Notes: generated by a model from the sequence alone, not told the origin. A stretch of 64,000 nt of DNA from G963676655 sp963676655 (GCA_963676655.2 CAXXKX010000003.1:3782001-3846000); one strand, 5' to 3'; positions 36,925 through 46,818 are shown, counted from the stretch's first letter. A program made the numbers and translations.

Positions 36925-38051
36925 ATGAACTCAAAAGAACGTATTATCAATGCAATGCAGGGAAAGGATGTCGACTATCTGCCTTGTTCAATATATTTCA
37001 ATCCCAATCTGCAAGTTCCGGGTTACGACCTGGCCCGGACAACCGAAAGAAACAACTTGGGATAGATTTGGGAACAGATCCCGTGGTGCCAGTGGAAACC
37101 TGGTGGACAACCCATCATGATGTAAAAACCGAAGTATGGCGCGCAAACGCTGACGACTGCGAGTTCCCGTTGCTTTGGCAGCGCTGGAAAACTCCCGGCG
37201 GAGAGTTGACGCAAGCGGTAAAACTGACCCCGGAAATTGCCTCGTGGGACCGGGTTTACTGGGATGATTTCACCGCCAGCAATATCTATAAACCGCTGGT
37301 GACATGCCCGGAAGACGTAGAGTTGATCCCTTATGTTTATGCTCCGCTGGTCCAGGAAAATATCTTTCAGATCCAGGAGGAACAGAAAGCGTCCATTGAG
37401 CAGGCCGCGCAACATAACCTTGCAACAATGACAACCTACGGACAGGGGCTGGCGGTGGCAATGTTTATGATGGGCGCCGAGAACCTTTTATATTTCTCAA
37501 TCGACCATCCGGAGGCTTTCGCGAAATTGGCCGGATACATTCACCAGACCGAAATGAAGAATATCGAAATGGTCAAAATGCTTGGCATCGATATTTTGAA
37601 ACGCTTTGGCGGCTATGAAATGGTCAACTTCTTTACGCCGGAAACCTTTAAAACGGTCATCAGTCCTCTGCTCAAAGATGAAATTGCAAGGGCCCATGAA
37701 CTGGATATGCTGATCTTTTACCGGGTGGTCACCGGCATGGAGCCGGTATTGCAGGATATTGCCGCACTGGATTTTGACTGCATTGAAGGCGGAGAACCGC
37801 ATTTGAGTAATTGTTCGCTGGAACAATGGCACGATGTGTTTGCCGGCAAAACGTGCAGTTGGACCGGGATAAGTACCCCTAATGTCATTGGCTCCGGAAC
37901 CGGAAATGATGTCAGGAATGAAGTTCGGAAGGCCATCGATATTTTTGGTAAACAAGGCTTTATCCTTGGCGTAACCAACAGCATCAGGAACCATTTCCCA
38001 TGGGACAATACCCTGGCAATGGTTGACGAATGGAAAAAATACCGGAAATAA
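36925..38051 (+). pseudogene. second URO-D-like gene, interrupted by a frameshift
   Basis: The natural start is ATG 36925 (MNSKERIINAMQGKDVDYLP), which runs 46 codons to a TAG at 37063. The remaining protein is open in another frame from about 37050 to 38051, beginning KQLGIDLGTDPVVPV. One extra A in the run at 37050-37052 would join the two parts into TERKQLGIDLG and give a protein of about 375 residues, normal for the family. The zinc-binding HSCG motif of the neighbour is not conserved here. It may be a recent mutation or a sequencing error, given the homopolymer and the otherwise intact frame. Confidence 0.75.
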
Positions 38052-38067
38052 TTATACGAATACAATT

Positions 38068-39876
38068 ATGCAAAAGATCAATATCAAAATTTTTATAGTT
38101 CTAAGTATTGTTGCCTGCTGTGGAAACGCGTTTTCAGGCAAATTTAACATGGTTTCAAATATCGACCTTAATATTCCGGTCGGGACCTATCAGAAAATGG
38201 GAATTAAACAGGTCTGGATTCACTGCTCTTTACCTGTCGAACTGGATAAGTCAAACATGCCAAAATGGGTAGACGGCAAGGATTATAAGCTTATTCAAAA
38301 GGTTTATAAGAAGTTTGAAAATTCCGGTATTTCGACTTTTCTGGTAGTTGGTATATGGCGGAAAACCTTTAAGGGGCAGGCCCGCAAGAAACAGAAAAGT
38401 TTTTACGGTAAAGATTGGGAATACGGCAGTTTTTCCGCTGATACGAAAGACATTGAAAAAAAATTGCAGTTCATTGCCCGAGAGCTGAAAAAATATAAGT
38501 GTTTCGGAGGAATCTGTATTGATGATGAGCCGGCGATTATTACCGGGGGGTGTTTTAATGAACGCACGGTTGCTTTGTATAAACAAAAATACGGGCTGGA
38601 GCCGCCTTCAAGAAAAGATTTTGAAGATACTAAACCAGGGTTAATAAAAAGCGATAATCCGGTGCTTACCTGGATGACTTTCCAAAGAAAATTGATGTTG
38701 GAGTTTTATCGAAAACTGCTGTTGGCGGTACGAAAGGTCGACCCGGCTTGCCCGGTCTATACAATTCCATCTGCCAGTTGGATTAGCGGGAAAACAATAT
38801 CACGTCCCGGATGGACGCCGGACAAACATAAGATGAAACGGCTGGGCATGCTCGATTCTGTTTATTTGCAGGATTTTCATCTTTATAATCAATACTGTTT
38901 TTCTGTTTTGGACGAGAATGGCTGGTCCCGAAAAGTTGCCGACGGTTTGTGCCAATACCAGTTCACTCCACCTAATTGTCCAAGAAGTATAGTGCCTGTA
39001 TACAGTCCCGATCCCGACGGCAAAGGAATTTCCCCCCGGGCTTTCAGACGCTATGTTCTGCAAACTTATGCCGAAGGGGCAAAGGGAATTGGCTATTGGC
39101 CGGCAAGTGTATTCTCGAAAAATATTATAAAAATCGCTGAGGAGTTGTATAGAAATACTATTGAGCCGTTGTGCCGCAAAACTCCAAATCTGGAGAAACT
39201 TAAAGGCAGGGTTGCCGTGCTGATCTCAAATTCAACCAATGATTTCCTTAGTGTTTGGAAAAACAACCCTATCGAACGCTTTGAGCATATTCATAAAAGT
39301 GAAGCCCTGGAATACTATTTGTTCAAAAGAGGAATACCTTTTGATATAGTTTTTGAAAATAAGATCAATGATTTGCGCCAATATTCAATTATCATTGCCG
39401 CCGGAATTGATTACATGAGAATCGATAAGGCCAAAGTTCTTGCGGATTATGTCAAAAACGGTGGAAAATTGATTTTTGACAAATCAACCAGGATCAGAAT
39501 TAAAGGGGCGGATATTCTTGATTTCAACACTTCCTGCTGGTTTGATGCTTTGAAAAGCCAGTATCAAAGAGAATCTGATCTCGAATACCAGGCAGGGATA
39601 TTGGATGGCTTGTTACGCAAATCCGTTCCAGACTCATTGGCTATCTGCCGTTCCGGTTCCCGGCATGTTAATATTAATTACCAGACCGACGGCAAGGTTG
39701 TTTACCTTTTTATTGTGAACAATGATTTGCATGGCAGAATAGAAACAAATCTCAGATTCAATAAAAAATATAAACTTGAAGAAATTTTAACCCGAAAACT
39801 TTTTACTTTGAGTGATAATTTTGATATTAAATTAAAAGTTGACGGCTTGCGGGTGTTTAAACTCATCTCAGATTAA
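38068..39876 (+). CDS. secreted glycosidase-like TIM-barrel protein
   Basis: 602 residues from ATG 38068. An earlier ATG at 38023 in the same frame would overlap the previous gene and bury the signal peptide, so the later start is preferred. The N-terminus (KIFIVLSIVACCGNAFSG) is a signal peptide. The barrel has CFGGICIDDEPAII, with acidic residues at the GH-A acid/base position, and a YLQDFHLYNQYCF patch. From about residue 385 a Rossmann-like domain (GRVAVLISNS, IIIAAGIDYM, YVKNGGKLIFDKS) resembles the trimerisation domain of GH42 beta-galactosidases. It is grouped with GH42-like enzymes by architecture; the substrate is unknown. Confidence 0.72.
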   Translation: MQKINIKIFIVLSIVACCGNAFSGKFNMVSNIDLNIPVGTYQKMGIKQVWIHCSLPVELDKSNMPKWVDGKDYKLIQKVYKKFENSGISTFLVVGIWRKTFKGQARKKQKSFYGKDWEYGSFSADTKDIEKKLQFIARELKKYKCFGGICIDDEPAIITGGCFNERTVALYKQKYGLEPPSRKDFEDTKPGLIKSDNPVLTWMTFQRKLMLEFYRKLLLAVRKVDPACPVYTIPSASWISGKTISRPGWTPDKHKMKRLGMLDSVYLQDFHLYNQYCFSVLDENGWSRKVADGLCQYQFTPPNCPRSIVPVYSPDPDGKGISPRAFRRYVLQTYAEGAKGIGYWPASVFSKNIIKIAEELYRNTIEPLCRKTPNLEKLKGRVAVLISNSTNDFLSVWKNNPIERFEHIHKSEALEYYLFKRGIPFDIVFENKINDLRQYSIIIAAGIDYMRIDKAKVLADYVKNGGKLIFDKSTRIRIKGADILDFNTSCWFDALKSQYQRESDLEYQAGILDGLLRKSVPDSLAICRSGSRHVNINYQTDGKVVYLFIVNNDLHGRIETNLRFNKKYKLEEILTRKLFTLSDNFDIKLKVDGLRVFKLISD

Positions 39877-39909
39877 AAATACAGCTTCATATATTAGAAA
39901 GGATTTTTG

Positions 39910-40854
39910 ATGAAAAAAGATCAATGGACTTTTGTCTATATAGCGGACATTCAACCGGGTTCTCCGCGATCATACCGCTTCAACCCGGCCTGGATGGAAA
40001 ACTGGCGGACCGCGAAAAAGCAGATTATGGAACTTCAGCCGGAATTTGTTCTGGTCGGCGGCGATATAACGCGGGACGGCACTATCCATGATGGTGAGTT
40101 TGAAGAAATGAAGAGCGAACTGGACAGCATGAATATCGAATACCATGCCATACCCGGTAATATGGATGTCGGCAACAAGTGTACCAATATTCAGGGCGCG
40201 GTCGCCGGACGTCGCGACCCGGAACTAAATATAACCGGTGAGAACCTTTCCAGATACGAAAAGTTTTTCGGTCCGAACCAATGGACTTTCTCCTGTAAAA
40301 ATATCCGGGTGACGGGCTTTTGCGATATGCTTATGGGTTCAGGGCTTCCGGAAGAAAAAAAACTATGGGAATTTCTGGAATCATTGAAGGACCTGCCTCC
40401 CTGCGAACATCATATAATCCTCACACATTATGCGATGTTTATCCAGACTCCCGATGAAAAACAGTATGATTTAAGTAAACTGGATGAATACTACGAATGG
40501 TATTTCAGTATTGATAAAGAACCGCGGGAACGCCTGTTGCCGTTGTTTAAGGAATGCGGGGTAAACCGGATGATAACCGGGCACATCCATTGCCGCAAAG
40601 ATTTTTGTTTTGACGGAATCAACTATGACCTTGCTCCCGGCACCTGCTTTGGGCAATGGGAAAATAAATGGCCCGACGGCGATGATTCACTGGGTTTTTA
40701 TCTCTACACTGTTAATGGAACAGAAATGAACAAAAAATTCATTCCACTGGAAAAATTATCAACGCGAACCGACGCCTACGGTCCCGGCGGCCACCCCCCC
40801 CCGGAACAATGGGATTATTCAAAAGCACGGGAAAAACCATCTTTTCAGCAATAA
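39910..40854 (+). CDS. calcineurin-like metallophosphoesterase
   Basis: 314 residues from ATG 39910 (a TTG lies one codon earlier; AAGGA is well placed upstream). The five metal-site blocks are visible: YIADIQ near the start, LVGGDITRDG, IPGNMDVG (variant of GNHD), ILTHYAMF, and ITGHIHCRKDF. No signal peptide is present, so the protein is cytoplasmic. It probably removes phosphate from a sugar or nucleotide generated by the cluster, but no substrate can be read. A run of nine C (40794-40802) near the 3' end encodes part of GGHPPP. Confidence 0.8.
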   Translation: MKKDQWTFVYIADIQPGSPRSYRFNPAWMENWRTAKKQIMELQPEFVLVGGDITRDGTIHDGEFEEMKSELDSMNIEYHAIPGNMDVGNKCTNIQGAVAGRRDPELNITGENLSRYEKFFGPNQWTFSCKNIRVTGFCDMLMGSGLPEEKKLWEFLESLKDLPPCEHHIILTHYAMFIQTPDEKQYDLSKLDEYYEWYFSIDKEPRERLLPLFKECGVNRMITGHIHCRKDFCFDGINYDLAPGTCFGQWENKWPDGDDSLGFYLYTVNGTEMNKKFIPLEKLSTRTDAYGPGGHPPPEQWDYSKAREKPSFQQ

Positions 40855-40967
40855 TATTAACAAACAGGATAAACCACGAAAGTTGTTAAAAAAAAGAAAC
40901 AAATAAAATTTGATACAAGAGGTAACACTCAAGAATTAGGGTTTTGACGGTTTTTTCAAAAAAAATC

Positions 40968-41000
40968 CGCATCGGATGCGTCAAAATGGTTTTGACGCAT
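40968..41000 (+). terminator. competing hairpins upstream of the SGNH gene
   Basis: ATGCGTCAAAA (40976-40986) and TTTTGACGCAT (40990-41000) make a perfect 11-bp stem with a 3-nt loop. An overlapping, mutually exclusive stem pairs CGCAT (40968-40972) with ATGCG (40976-40980). Upstream, GTTTTGACGG and a T6-C-A8 stretch add further pairing options. No T run follows, so it is either a weak terminator for the preceding operon or an attenuator-like leader for the SGNH gene. Confidence 0.45.
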
Positions 41001-41071
41001 AGAAAATAAAACGTTTAATCCCCAAAAGCCAACAGTTTTGAAATTGGCTTAATAAAAAGTTTTTATGTAAA

Positions 41072-42448
41072 ATGATATATCCAAACAAAACATTATTTGC
41101 GATTATGAATCTTATTTCATGTTGGTCTGTTGTCAACTCCGCAAAGGTCGATGTGTCCATCTGGAAAGCAGAGATCAAAGCGCAGGAAAACATCGTGTCA
41201 GTGTCGCCATTCAATTACGTTTTTGCCGGTAAAAAACAGGAGTGTACGGGAAAAACATTCATTATCACATCAACTAAACTCAATGAAATGCAAATAGGCA
41301 TTATGCTTAAAGCACCGGGCAGACAGGACTATAAATGGATATTTATGCCTAATAAATTACCGGCCCGGAATATCGTTGATTTTAAATTGGTTGATAAAAA
41401 TGGTAAAAAGCTTCAAGAAGGCGTGGACTATCACCTGAACAGAAAGGGGGCGGTCTCCCAATTAAAAAGCAAGACAGGCAAGTCACGAAAGAAACCAATT
41501 CCAACAACCGCCTCATTTTCATATTTTCCGGATCGCTATGATTCTATTTTCTTTGATCCCGGAAATGGTTCTTTGAGCATTGTACAAGGCGTTATGCGAG
41601 ATGTTGATGCCGAAGAATATATTCCGGCGGTACCAGCCGGGAAAATTCGTCTTTGCAATATAGCCGTTACCGGAGATAATATCCGGGTAATTCCAACTTA
41701 CGCAAAGACAAATGTTGTTGTTGAAGGGGACCTTACAGCTTTTTTTAAAAAACTTAAATCAGGAAAACCAGTTAAAGTACTTGGTTACGGCGACAGTATT
41801 ACTGCCGTACAAAATGGTCACACTGAGTATAAGCCTAATTCAAAAGCTCATGATCGATATGAAAGTTATCTTTCTCGCTTTCCTAAAGATACGGTAGCGC
41901 TGGTAGAAAAATTCGACTTTCATGATGGCGTGGGCAAGAAGCATTGTAAATTAGGCTGGAACTGGAAACTTGTAGAGACGATTGAGAAAAAATATGGCAA
42001 TAAAGTCGAATACTTTAACTGTGGAATAGGCGGAACGTGTTCTACAGTCACCAAACGTCACGGGCTTTATCCTGATCGTATCCAAGCGGCTCTTGCTGTC
42101 AAACCGGATCTCGTAGTGCTGGCATTCGGGATGAATGAGTTAGGTAAACTCAGTACTGAAAAGAATATTGACGAGATTATTAAGAGATTCAAAGCAGTCG
42201 GAGCCGATGTTATTGTTATGGGGGTGCCGCAAATCAACGGCGAGAGAAGCGACACAATGAATAAATGGCAAAAAACAAACGATATTATCAAAAGAGCCGC
42301 TCAAGATAACAGTTGTCCATTTATTGATACGACTAAAGTTAACCTTGGCATCGTCCCTGAACATATTTGCTCTGCCAACCAATACAATCATCCCGGTATA
42401 GACGAGCTGAAAAAATATGGCGAAGCTTTGACTGAGGTTCTGAAATAA
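41072..42448 (+). CDS. secreted SGNH/GDSL-type hydrolase
   Basis: 458 residues with an N-terminal signal-like segment (about residues 7-23). The first 225 residues are a beta-rich domain. The SGNH domain follows, with GYGDSIT (S242 as nucleophile), GIGGTCSTV as the glycine block, AFGMNE as the asparagine block, and YNHPG with H440. In many family members an aspartate stands three residues before the histidine; here that position is glutamine. Likely a carbohydrate esterase acting on acylated glycans outside the cytoplasm, in line with the fucosidase-like neighbours. Confidence 0.8.
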   Translation: MIYPNKTLFAIMNLISCWSVVNSAKVDVSIWKAEIKAQENIVSVSPFNYVFAGKKQECTGKTFIITSTKLNEMQIGIMLKAPGRQDYKWIFMPNKLPARNIVDFKLVDKNGKKLQEGVDYHLNRKGAVSQLKSKTGKSRKKPIPTTASFSYFPDRYDSIFFDPGNGSLSIVQGVMRDVDAEEYIPAVPAGKIRLCNIAVTGDNIRVIPTYAKTNVVVEGDLTAFFKKLKSGKPVKVLGYGDSITAVQNGHTEYKPNSKAHDRYESYLSRFPKDTVALVEKFDFHDGVGKKHCKLGWNWKLVETIEKKYGNKVEYFNCGIGGTCSTVTKRHGLYPDRIQAALAVKPDLVVLAFGMNELGKLSTEKNIDEIIKRFKAVGADVIVMGVPQINGERSDTMNKWQKTNDIIKRAAQDNSCPFIDTTKVNLGIVPEHICSANQYNHPGIDELKKYGEALTEVLK

Positions 42449-42586
42449 TTATTAAACATGAAAAGCGAACAAAATCCGGCATGAGGTGGAAGCGGCCTTT
42501 GGAAAAACGTGATTGCCTCTACTCAAACCGTACATATAATAGAAACAAAGTAAGAATTTAAAACAAACAAAACATGAAAGTAAAGC

Positions 42587-43987
42587 ATGACAGAACTCAA
42601 TAAATACCGGGAAGATTGGCAGGAAATCAACGCTTCATCTCCCAAAAAAAATGGCAGAGCTGTTTTTAACAGAAATAAATATGGAATGTTTATTCATTGG
42701 GGACTATATTCAATTCCTGCTGGCGTATGGAACGGTGAAAAGATGGAGGATGGCGGCGAGGGACCAACGGTTGCGGAATGGGTGATGCGGCGTAAAGGGA
42801 TTCCGAGGAGCGAATATGCAAAGCTCGCAGAACAATTCAATCCTGCAGATTTTGATGCTGAGGCCTGGGGCGCCATCGCTAAAGCGGCAGGAATGAAATA
42901 TATGGTTATTACCGCGAAACATCATGAGGGATTTGCCATGTATGATTCAGCGGTTGATGATTTCAATGTTGTCAAAGCGACACCGTTCAAACGTGATATT
43001 ATTCGCGAACTGCATTCCGCCTGTAAAAAAGCGGGGATTGGTTTTGGTATATACTATTCTCATTCTCTTGACTGGCGTTCAGGCGGGGACGGGGGAATGA
43101 ATAAATATGGTCCAGGCAATAATCCTGCATGGCTTAATTATCCAAATTATTTTGATCCGGCGGAAGTCTCTTTTGATTCATATATTGAAAACAAATCATT
43201 GCCTCAAGTTAAAGAAATCCTCGAAAAATATGATGATCTTTGTGAAATATGGTTTGATACGCCAATATCGATTCCAATTGAGCATAGTATGGCATTTTAT
43301 AGGGCTGTTTATGAACTCCAACCAACAACTCTTGTCACCCAAAGAGTAGGACACGACCTTGGAGATATTGGAACTCCGGGAGACAATGTTATTCCTGAAC
43401 GGGCGGATACCTCCTGCTGGGAAGGCATTGCCACTACCAATAACTCATGGGGATATAATTGTTACGATAAAGATTGGAAATCCCCGCAGGAATTACTCTA
43501 CTGGCTTGTCGCAACCTGCAGTAAAGGCGGTAACTTTTTATTAAATGTTGGACCAACCTCAAAAGGGAATATCCCTGCGGAAGCTGTAGAAAACATTACA
43601 CAAATAGGAAACTGGTTGCGGATTAATGGCAAGGCGATATATGACTCAAAACCATGGAAAATATCTCATGAGGGGCAGCCTGAAATGGAAACCAAGGGAA
43701 CAATGGCTAGAAAAGAAAACGGTTTTTCTAAATCTTTTACAAGTCAGGATTTCTGGTTCACCGCAAAAGATAAGTTTATATATGTTATTGCGTTCATTTG
43801 CCCTGAAAATAACATTGCAACAATAAAATCTTTGAAGGAATTAAAAATACGTTCTGTAAAACTATTGGGAAATGAACTTCCCATAGACTGGAACTATACT
43901 GAGGTTGGAATAGAATGTCACATTCCAGAAACCATTGATATTTCATTGGGATACGTCCTTGAAATAGAAACTTCAGAAAATATATAA
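42587..43987 (+). CDS. GH29 alpha-L-fucosidase-like enzyme
   Basis: 466 residues, the normal length for GH29 with a C-terminal beta domain. Motifs: YGMFIHWGLYSIPAGVW, FNPADFDAEAW, KYMVITAKHHEGFAMYDS, FGIYYSHSLDWR, EIWFDT with D224 at the nucleophile position, and GNFLLNVGPTSKGNIP. The C-terminal 110 residues are a beta-sandwich. No signal peptide, so it is cytoplasmic and would act on oligosaccharides brought in by the ABC transporter encoded immediately downstream. Not a close copy of the GH29 protein at 34751. Confidence 0.9.
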   Translation: MTELNKYREDWQEINASSPKKNGRAVFNRNKYGMFIHWGLYSIPAGVWNGEKMEDGGEGPTVAEWVMRRKGIPRSEYAKLAEQFNPADFDAEAWGAIAKAAGMKYMVITAKHHEGFAMYDSAVDDFNVVKATPFKRDIIRELHSACKKAGIGFGIYYSHSLDWRSGGDGGMNKYGPGNNPAWLNYPNYFDPAEVSFDSYIENKSLPQVKEILEKYDDLCEIWFDTPISIPIEHSMAFYRAVYELQPTTLVTQRVGHDLGDIGTPGDNVIPERADTSCWEGIATTNNSWGYNCYDKDWKSPQELLYWLVATCSKGGNFLLNVGPTSKGNIPAEAVENITQIGNWLRINGKAIYDSKPWKISHEGQPEMETKGTMARKENGFSKSFTSQDFWFTAKDKFIYVIAFICPENNIATIKSLKELKIRSVKLLGNELPIDWNYTEVGIECHIPETIDISLGYVLEIETSENI

Positions 43988-44070
43988 ATGCATACTCTGC
44001 TAAGTATTTTTTATGGAAACAAAAACTCATGAATTGACAATAAAAAAGAACAAACAATGGAATTAACAAC

Positions 44071-46743
44071 ATGGTTAAAAAAATTTTTAAAATAATTTGG
44101 ATGTTATTGATAGGTTTCGCGATATCCGAATCAAAGGCCGGGAACTCAAATGACGCCCCCGTTCGCGTGGTCTGTGATTGGTACTCTCCGATGCCTTATA
44201 CTTTGGAGGAACAGGCTCGCAATTATTCTTTTGAGAAGTATATGAAACGGCATCCGAATGTTAAAATTGAACCATTCTCTCAATTGCGGGTAGCAGGAGC
44301 GGCATCGAAGTCAGGAAAATTGATGAGTGTCGCCGGTGGAACTCCGCCTGATATATGGCGGATGTGGTTCCATGAAACACTCAAATTTGCTAATCAGGGT
44401 TTCCTGATATCTTTAAACGAGTTCATTGGTTATGATGAAAACGGTGACGGCAAAATAGCTGGTTCCGAGGTAAAATACCCGCCGTGGAACGATATTCCGC
44501 CGGAATTCAAGGCCGGTTGCGTTAAAGACGGCAGAATTTATGCTTTGCCGTATATGATCGGCCAGATGCAAAGTTTGAATTTTCGTACCGATTTGTTCAG
44601 GGAAGTCGGGCTGGATCCTAACCGGGGACCGTTGACCTGGGATGATTTATGGCGCTACGCCCAGAAGCTGACTTTCAAGCCCGGGGAAGTCCCGGGAAAG
44701 CCGATGGGGCAGCGCGGCATGTATTTTATGACAACAAGTCATTTATGTTTTAATCCATTGGTTTGGGCGGCCGGGGGCGATCTGGTGAAACGATATAAGA
44801 TCAACCCCAAAAACGGCAAAATCATCGAATCAGATAAAGAAACCCCCATCCTTAAAGACCCGGAAAACGGGGACGATTTAAGCAAGGTCAAAGTCCACTG
44901 GAAAGCCGGTTTTGACAGCCCTGAAGGCCTGGCGGCCATGAAATTTATTCACAAGCTGCGCTGGCAGAAGTGGACCAAAGATCCGAAAACCCGTGAACCC
45001 TTCGATTTGACCGCTGAAATGCTTGCTAATAGAGAGGCGGTTTCTCCATCAGGAAATAAATTCAAATTAACGGAAGGGGTTAATGGCAATATTTATACAG
45101 GTGTTATGTTTCAGGCCTCCGGCAGTGAAGACGACAAGAATATCCTCAAGGTAATTGCCGACGGTCGCATAGGAATGTTCTTCGGCCACAATGTGTTTAT
45201 AAACAGGATCGTAAATGATTTTGGCATATCCCCGGAACAGTTTGGGGTCGGTCCGATGCCGGCAAAAAAGGGTTGTAAAACGGTAGGCTGTTTCATGCCG
45301 GTATTATTTGGAATTTCAGTCAAGAAGCGGACTCCGGCAGAATTACGTACAGCATGGGACATTTTGATCGATTTCACCAGCAAAGAAAATTTAAATGAAC
45401 GTACTCGAATCATGGTTGAAGGCGGAAAAGGGCGTTTGGTTTTTCCGCGTTTTCTGAAAGAAATAAAGTATATGGAGCTTTATAACTCACTACCATCGTC
45501 CTGGCGAAATATTGAAAAACTCATTCAGCGTAATCGTACCGAACCATTCAACAAGGGCTGGACCGAGGTACAAGCAGAAATTACCCCGGCGATTGTCGAA
45601 CGCATCTGGCAAAATGAAAATATTGACCTGAAAGCATTACTCCGTGAAGCCGCGATAAATGTCAATATGAAGTTTGAGAAATGGCCGGAGGCTAAGATGG
45701 CGAAATGGCGGCCCTGGGCGTGGGCAATTTGGTCTGCTGCAATGATTTTATTTATTTGGGCAATGCGGATTGTAATCAAATCACTCAACACGAAAGTTAA
45801 GAAGAGTACGAAAAAACAACTTGATGCCACGGTTACTGCGAAGAAGAAATTCAAAATTAACCTTATATATATCTGGATACTTCCCGCCTTGATTACGATC
45901 TTGATGTGGAAATATTATCCTTTGATCCGCGGCTCGTTCATGGCTTTTCAGGACTACAAAATCGCTGGCGGCAGTGAATGGGTCGGGATCGACAATTTCA
46001 TTATGATCTTTGGTAATAAGGCGTTCTATTTTACGCTGTTACGTACTTTTTATTATGTCGGACTAACAATCCTGATCGGTTTTGTCGTACCGATTTTCCT
46101 GGCTATTCTGCTTACTGAAGTGCCGAAGGGAAAATATTTTTTCCGGACGATGTTCTATTTGCCTGCGGTCACCAGCGGACTGGTCATCATGTTTATGTGG
46201 AAACAGTTTTATGACCCTTCCACCGCAGGTTTTCTGAACACGATTGTCATTGAGTTCGCCTCATGGTTCGGAATCCAGTCAAGCGGTTTTAAGTGGCTGC
46301 AGGATCCGAACTTGGCAATGATCTGTATCATTATTCCCGGGGTATGGGCAAGTGCCGGAGCCGGAAGTTTAGTATATCAGGCGGCGCTGACCAGTGTCCC
46401 GAGCGACCTTTACGAAGCCGCCGATGTGGACGGAGCCGGCATAATCAGCCGTATCCGGCACATAACCGTCCCAACCCTGAAGCCGTTAATTATTATCAAC
46501 TTTGTCGGGGTGTTCATCGGGGCGTTCCACGCGATGCAGAATATTTTCGTTATGACGGGCGGGGGACCATTTAACGCAACGCGAGTAATCGGTATCGATA
46601 TCTGGTTCAACGCGTTTATGTATCTCAAATTTGGCTTTGCCACCGCTATGGCATGGGTACTCGGGATTATGCTTATCGGCTTTACTGTCATGCAACTGAA
46701 AATCCTTAGTAAAGTCGAATTTCGAAAAGCTGAAGAAAATTGA
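44071..46743 (+). CDS. fused sugar-binding protein and MalF-type ABC permease
   Basis: 890 residues joining two proteins usually encoded separately. After a signal segment (about 5-20), residues 30-540 form a family 1 extracellular solute-binding protein (VRVVCDWYSPMPYT, GTPPDIWRMWF, YALPYMIGQMQSLNFRTDLF, ISLNEFIGYDENGDGKI). The binding domain contains a canonical EF-hand-type calcium loop, DENGDGKIAGSE (D122-E133). A transmembrane helix (about 548-570) connects to a MalF-like permease with helices from about 595 and the EAA loop EAADVDGAG at 782, which contacts the ATPase. Tethering would keep the binding protein at the translocator. No ATPase gene is in the window, so a shared MsmK-type ATPase is likely. 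The partner permease follows 75 bp downstream. Confidence 0.9.
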   Translation: MVKKIFKIIWMLLIGFAISESKAGNSNDAPVRVVCDWYSPMPYTLEEQARNYSFEKYMKRHPNVKIEPFSQLRVAGAASKSGKLMSVAGGTPPDIWRMWFHETLKFANQGFLISLNEFIGYDENGDGKIAGSEVKYPPWNDIPPEFKAGCVKDGRIYALPYMIGQMQSLNFRTDLFREVGLDPNRGPLTWDDLWRYAQKLTFKPGEVPGKPMGQRGMYFMTTSHLCFNPLVWAAGGDLVKRYKINPKNGKIIESDKETPILKDPENGDDLSKVKVHWKAGFDSPEGLAAMKFIHKLRWQKWTKDPKTREPFDLTAEMLANREAVSPSGNKFKLTEGVNGNIYTGVMFQASGSEDDKNILKVIADGRIGMFFGHNVFINRIVNDFGISPEQFGVGPMPAKKGCKTVGCFMPVLFGISVKKRTPAELRTAWDILIDFTSKENLNERTRIMVEGGKGRLVFPRFLKEIKYMELYNSLPSSWRNIEKLIQRNRTEPFNKGWTEVQAEITPAIVERIWQNENIDLKALLREAAINVNMKFEKWPEAKMAKWRPWAWAIWSAAMILFIWAMRIVIKSLNTKVKKSTKKQLDATVTAKKKFKINLIYIWILPALITILMWKYYPLIRGSFMAFQDYKIAGGSEWVGIDNFIMIFGNKAFYFTLLRTFYYVGLTILIGFVVPIFLAILLTEVPKGKYFFRTMFYLPAVTSGLVIMFMWKQFYDPSTAGFLNTIVIEFASWFGIQSSGFKWLQDPNLAMICIIIPGVWASAGAGSLVYQAALTSVPSDLYEAADVDGAGIISRIRHITVPTLKPLIIINFVGVFIGAFHAMQNIFVMTGGGPFNATRVIGIDIWFNAFMYLKFGFATAMAWVLGIMLIGFTVMQLKILSKVEFRKAEEN

Positions 46744-46818
46744 ATAAAAATATAGACAGTTGAACCTAAGTAATTGACTGGAAGATAATTTAAATTAACA
46801 TAAGCAGGATTTTTCAAT

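Noticed and set aside
38023..38067. Upstream ATG for the secreted glycosidase-like gene
   Set aside because: Would overlap the preceding gene and put a 15-residue hydrophilic tail ahead of a good signal peptide.
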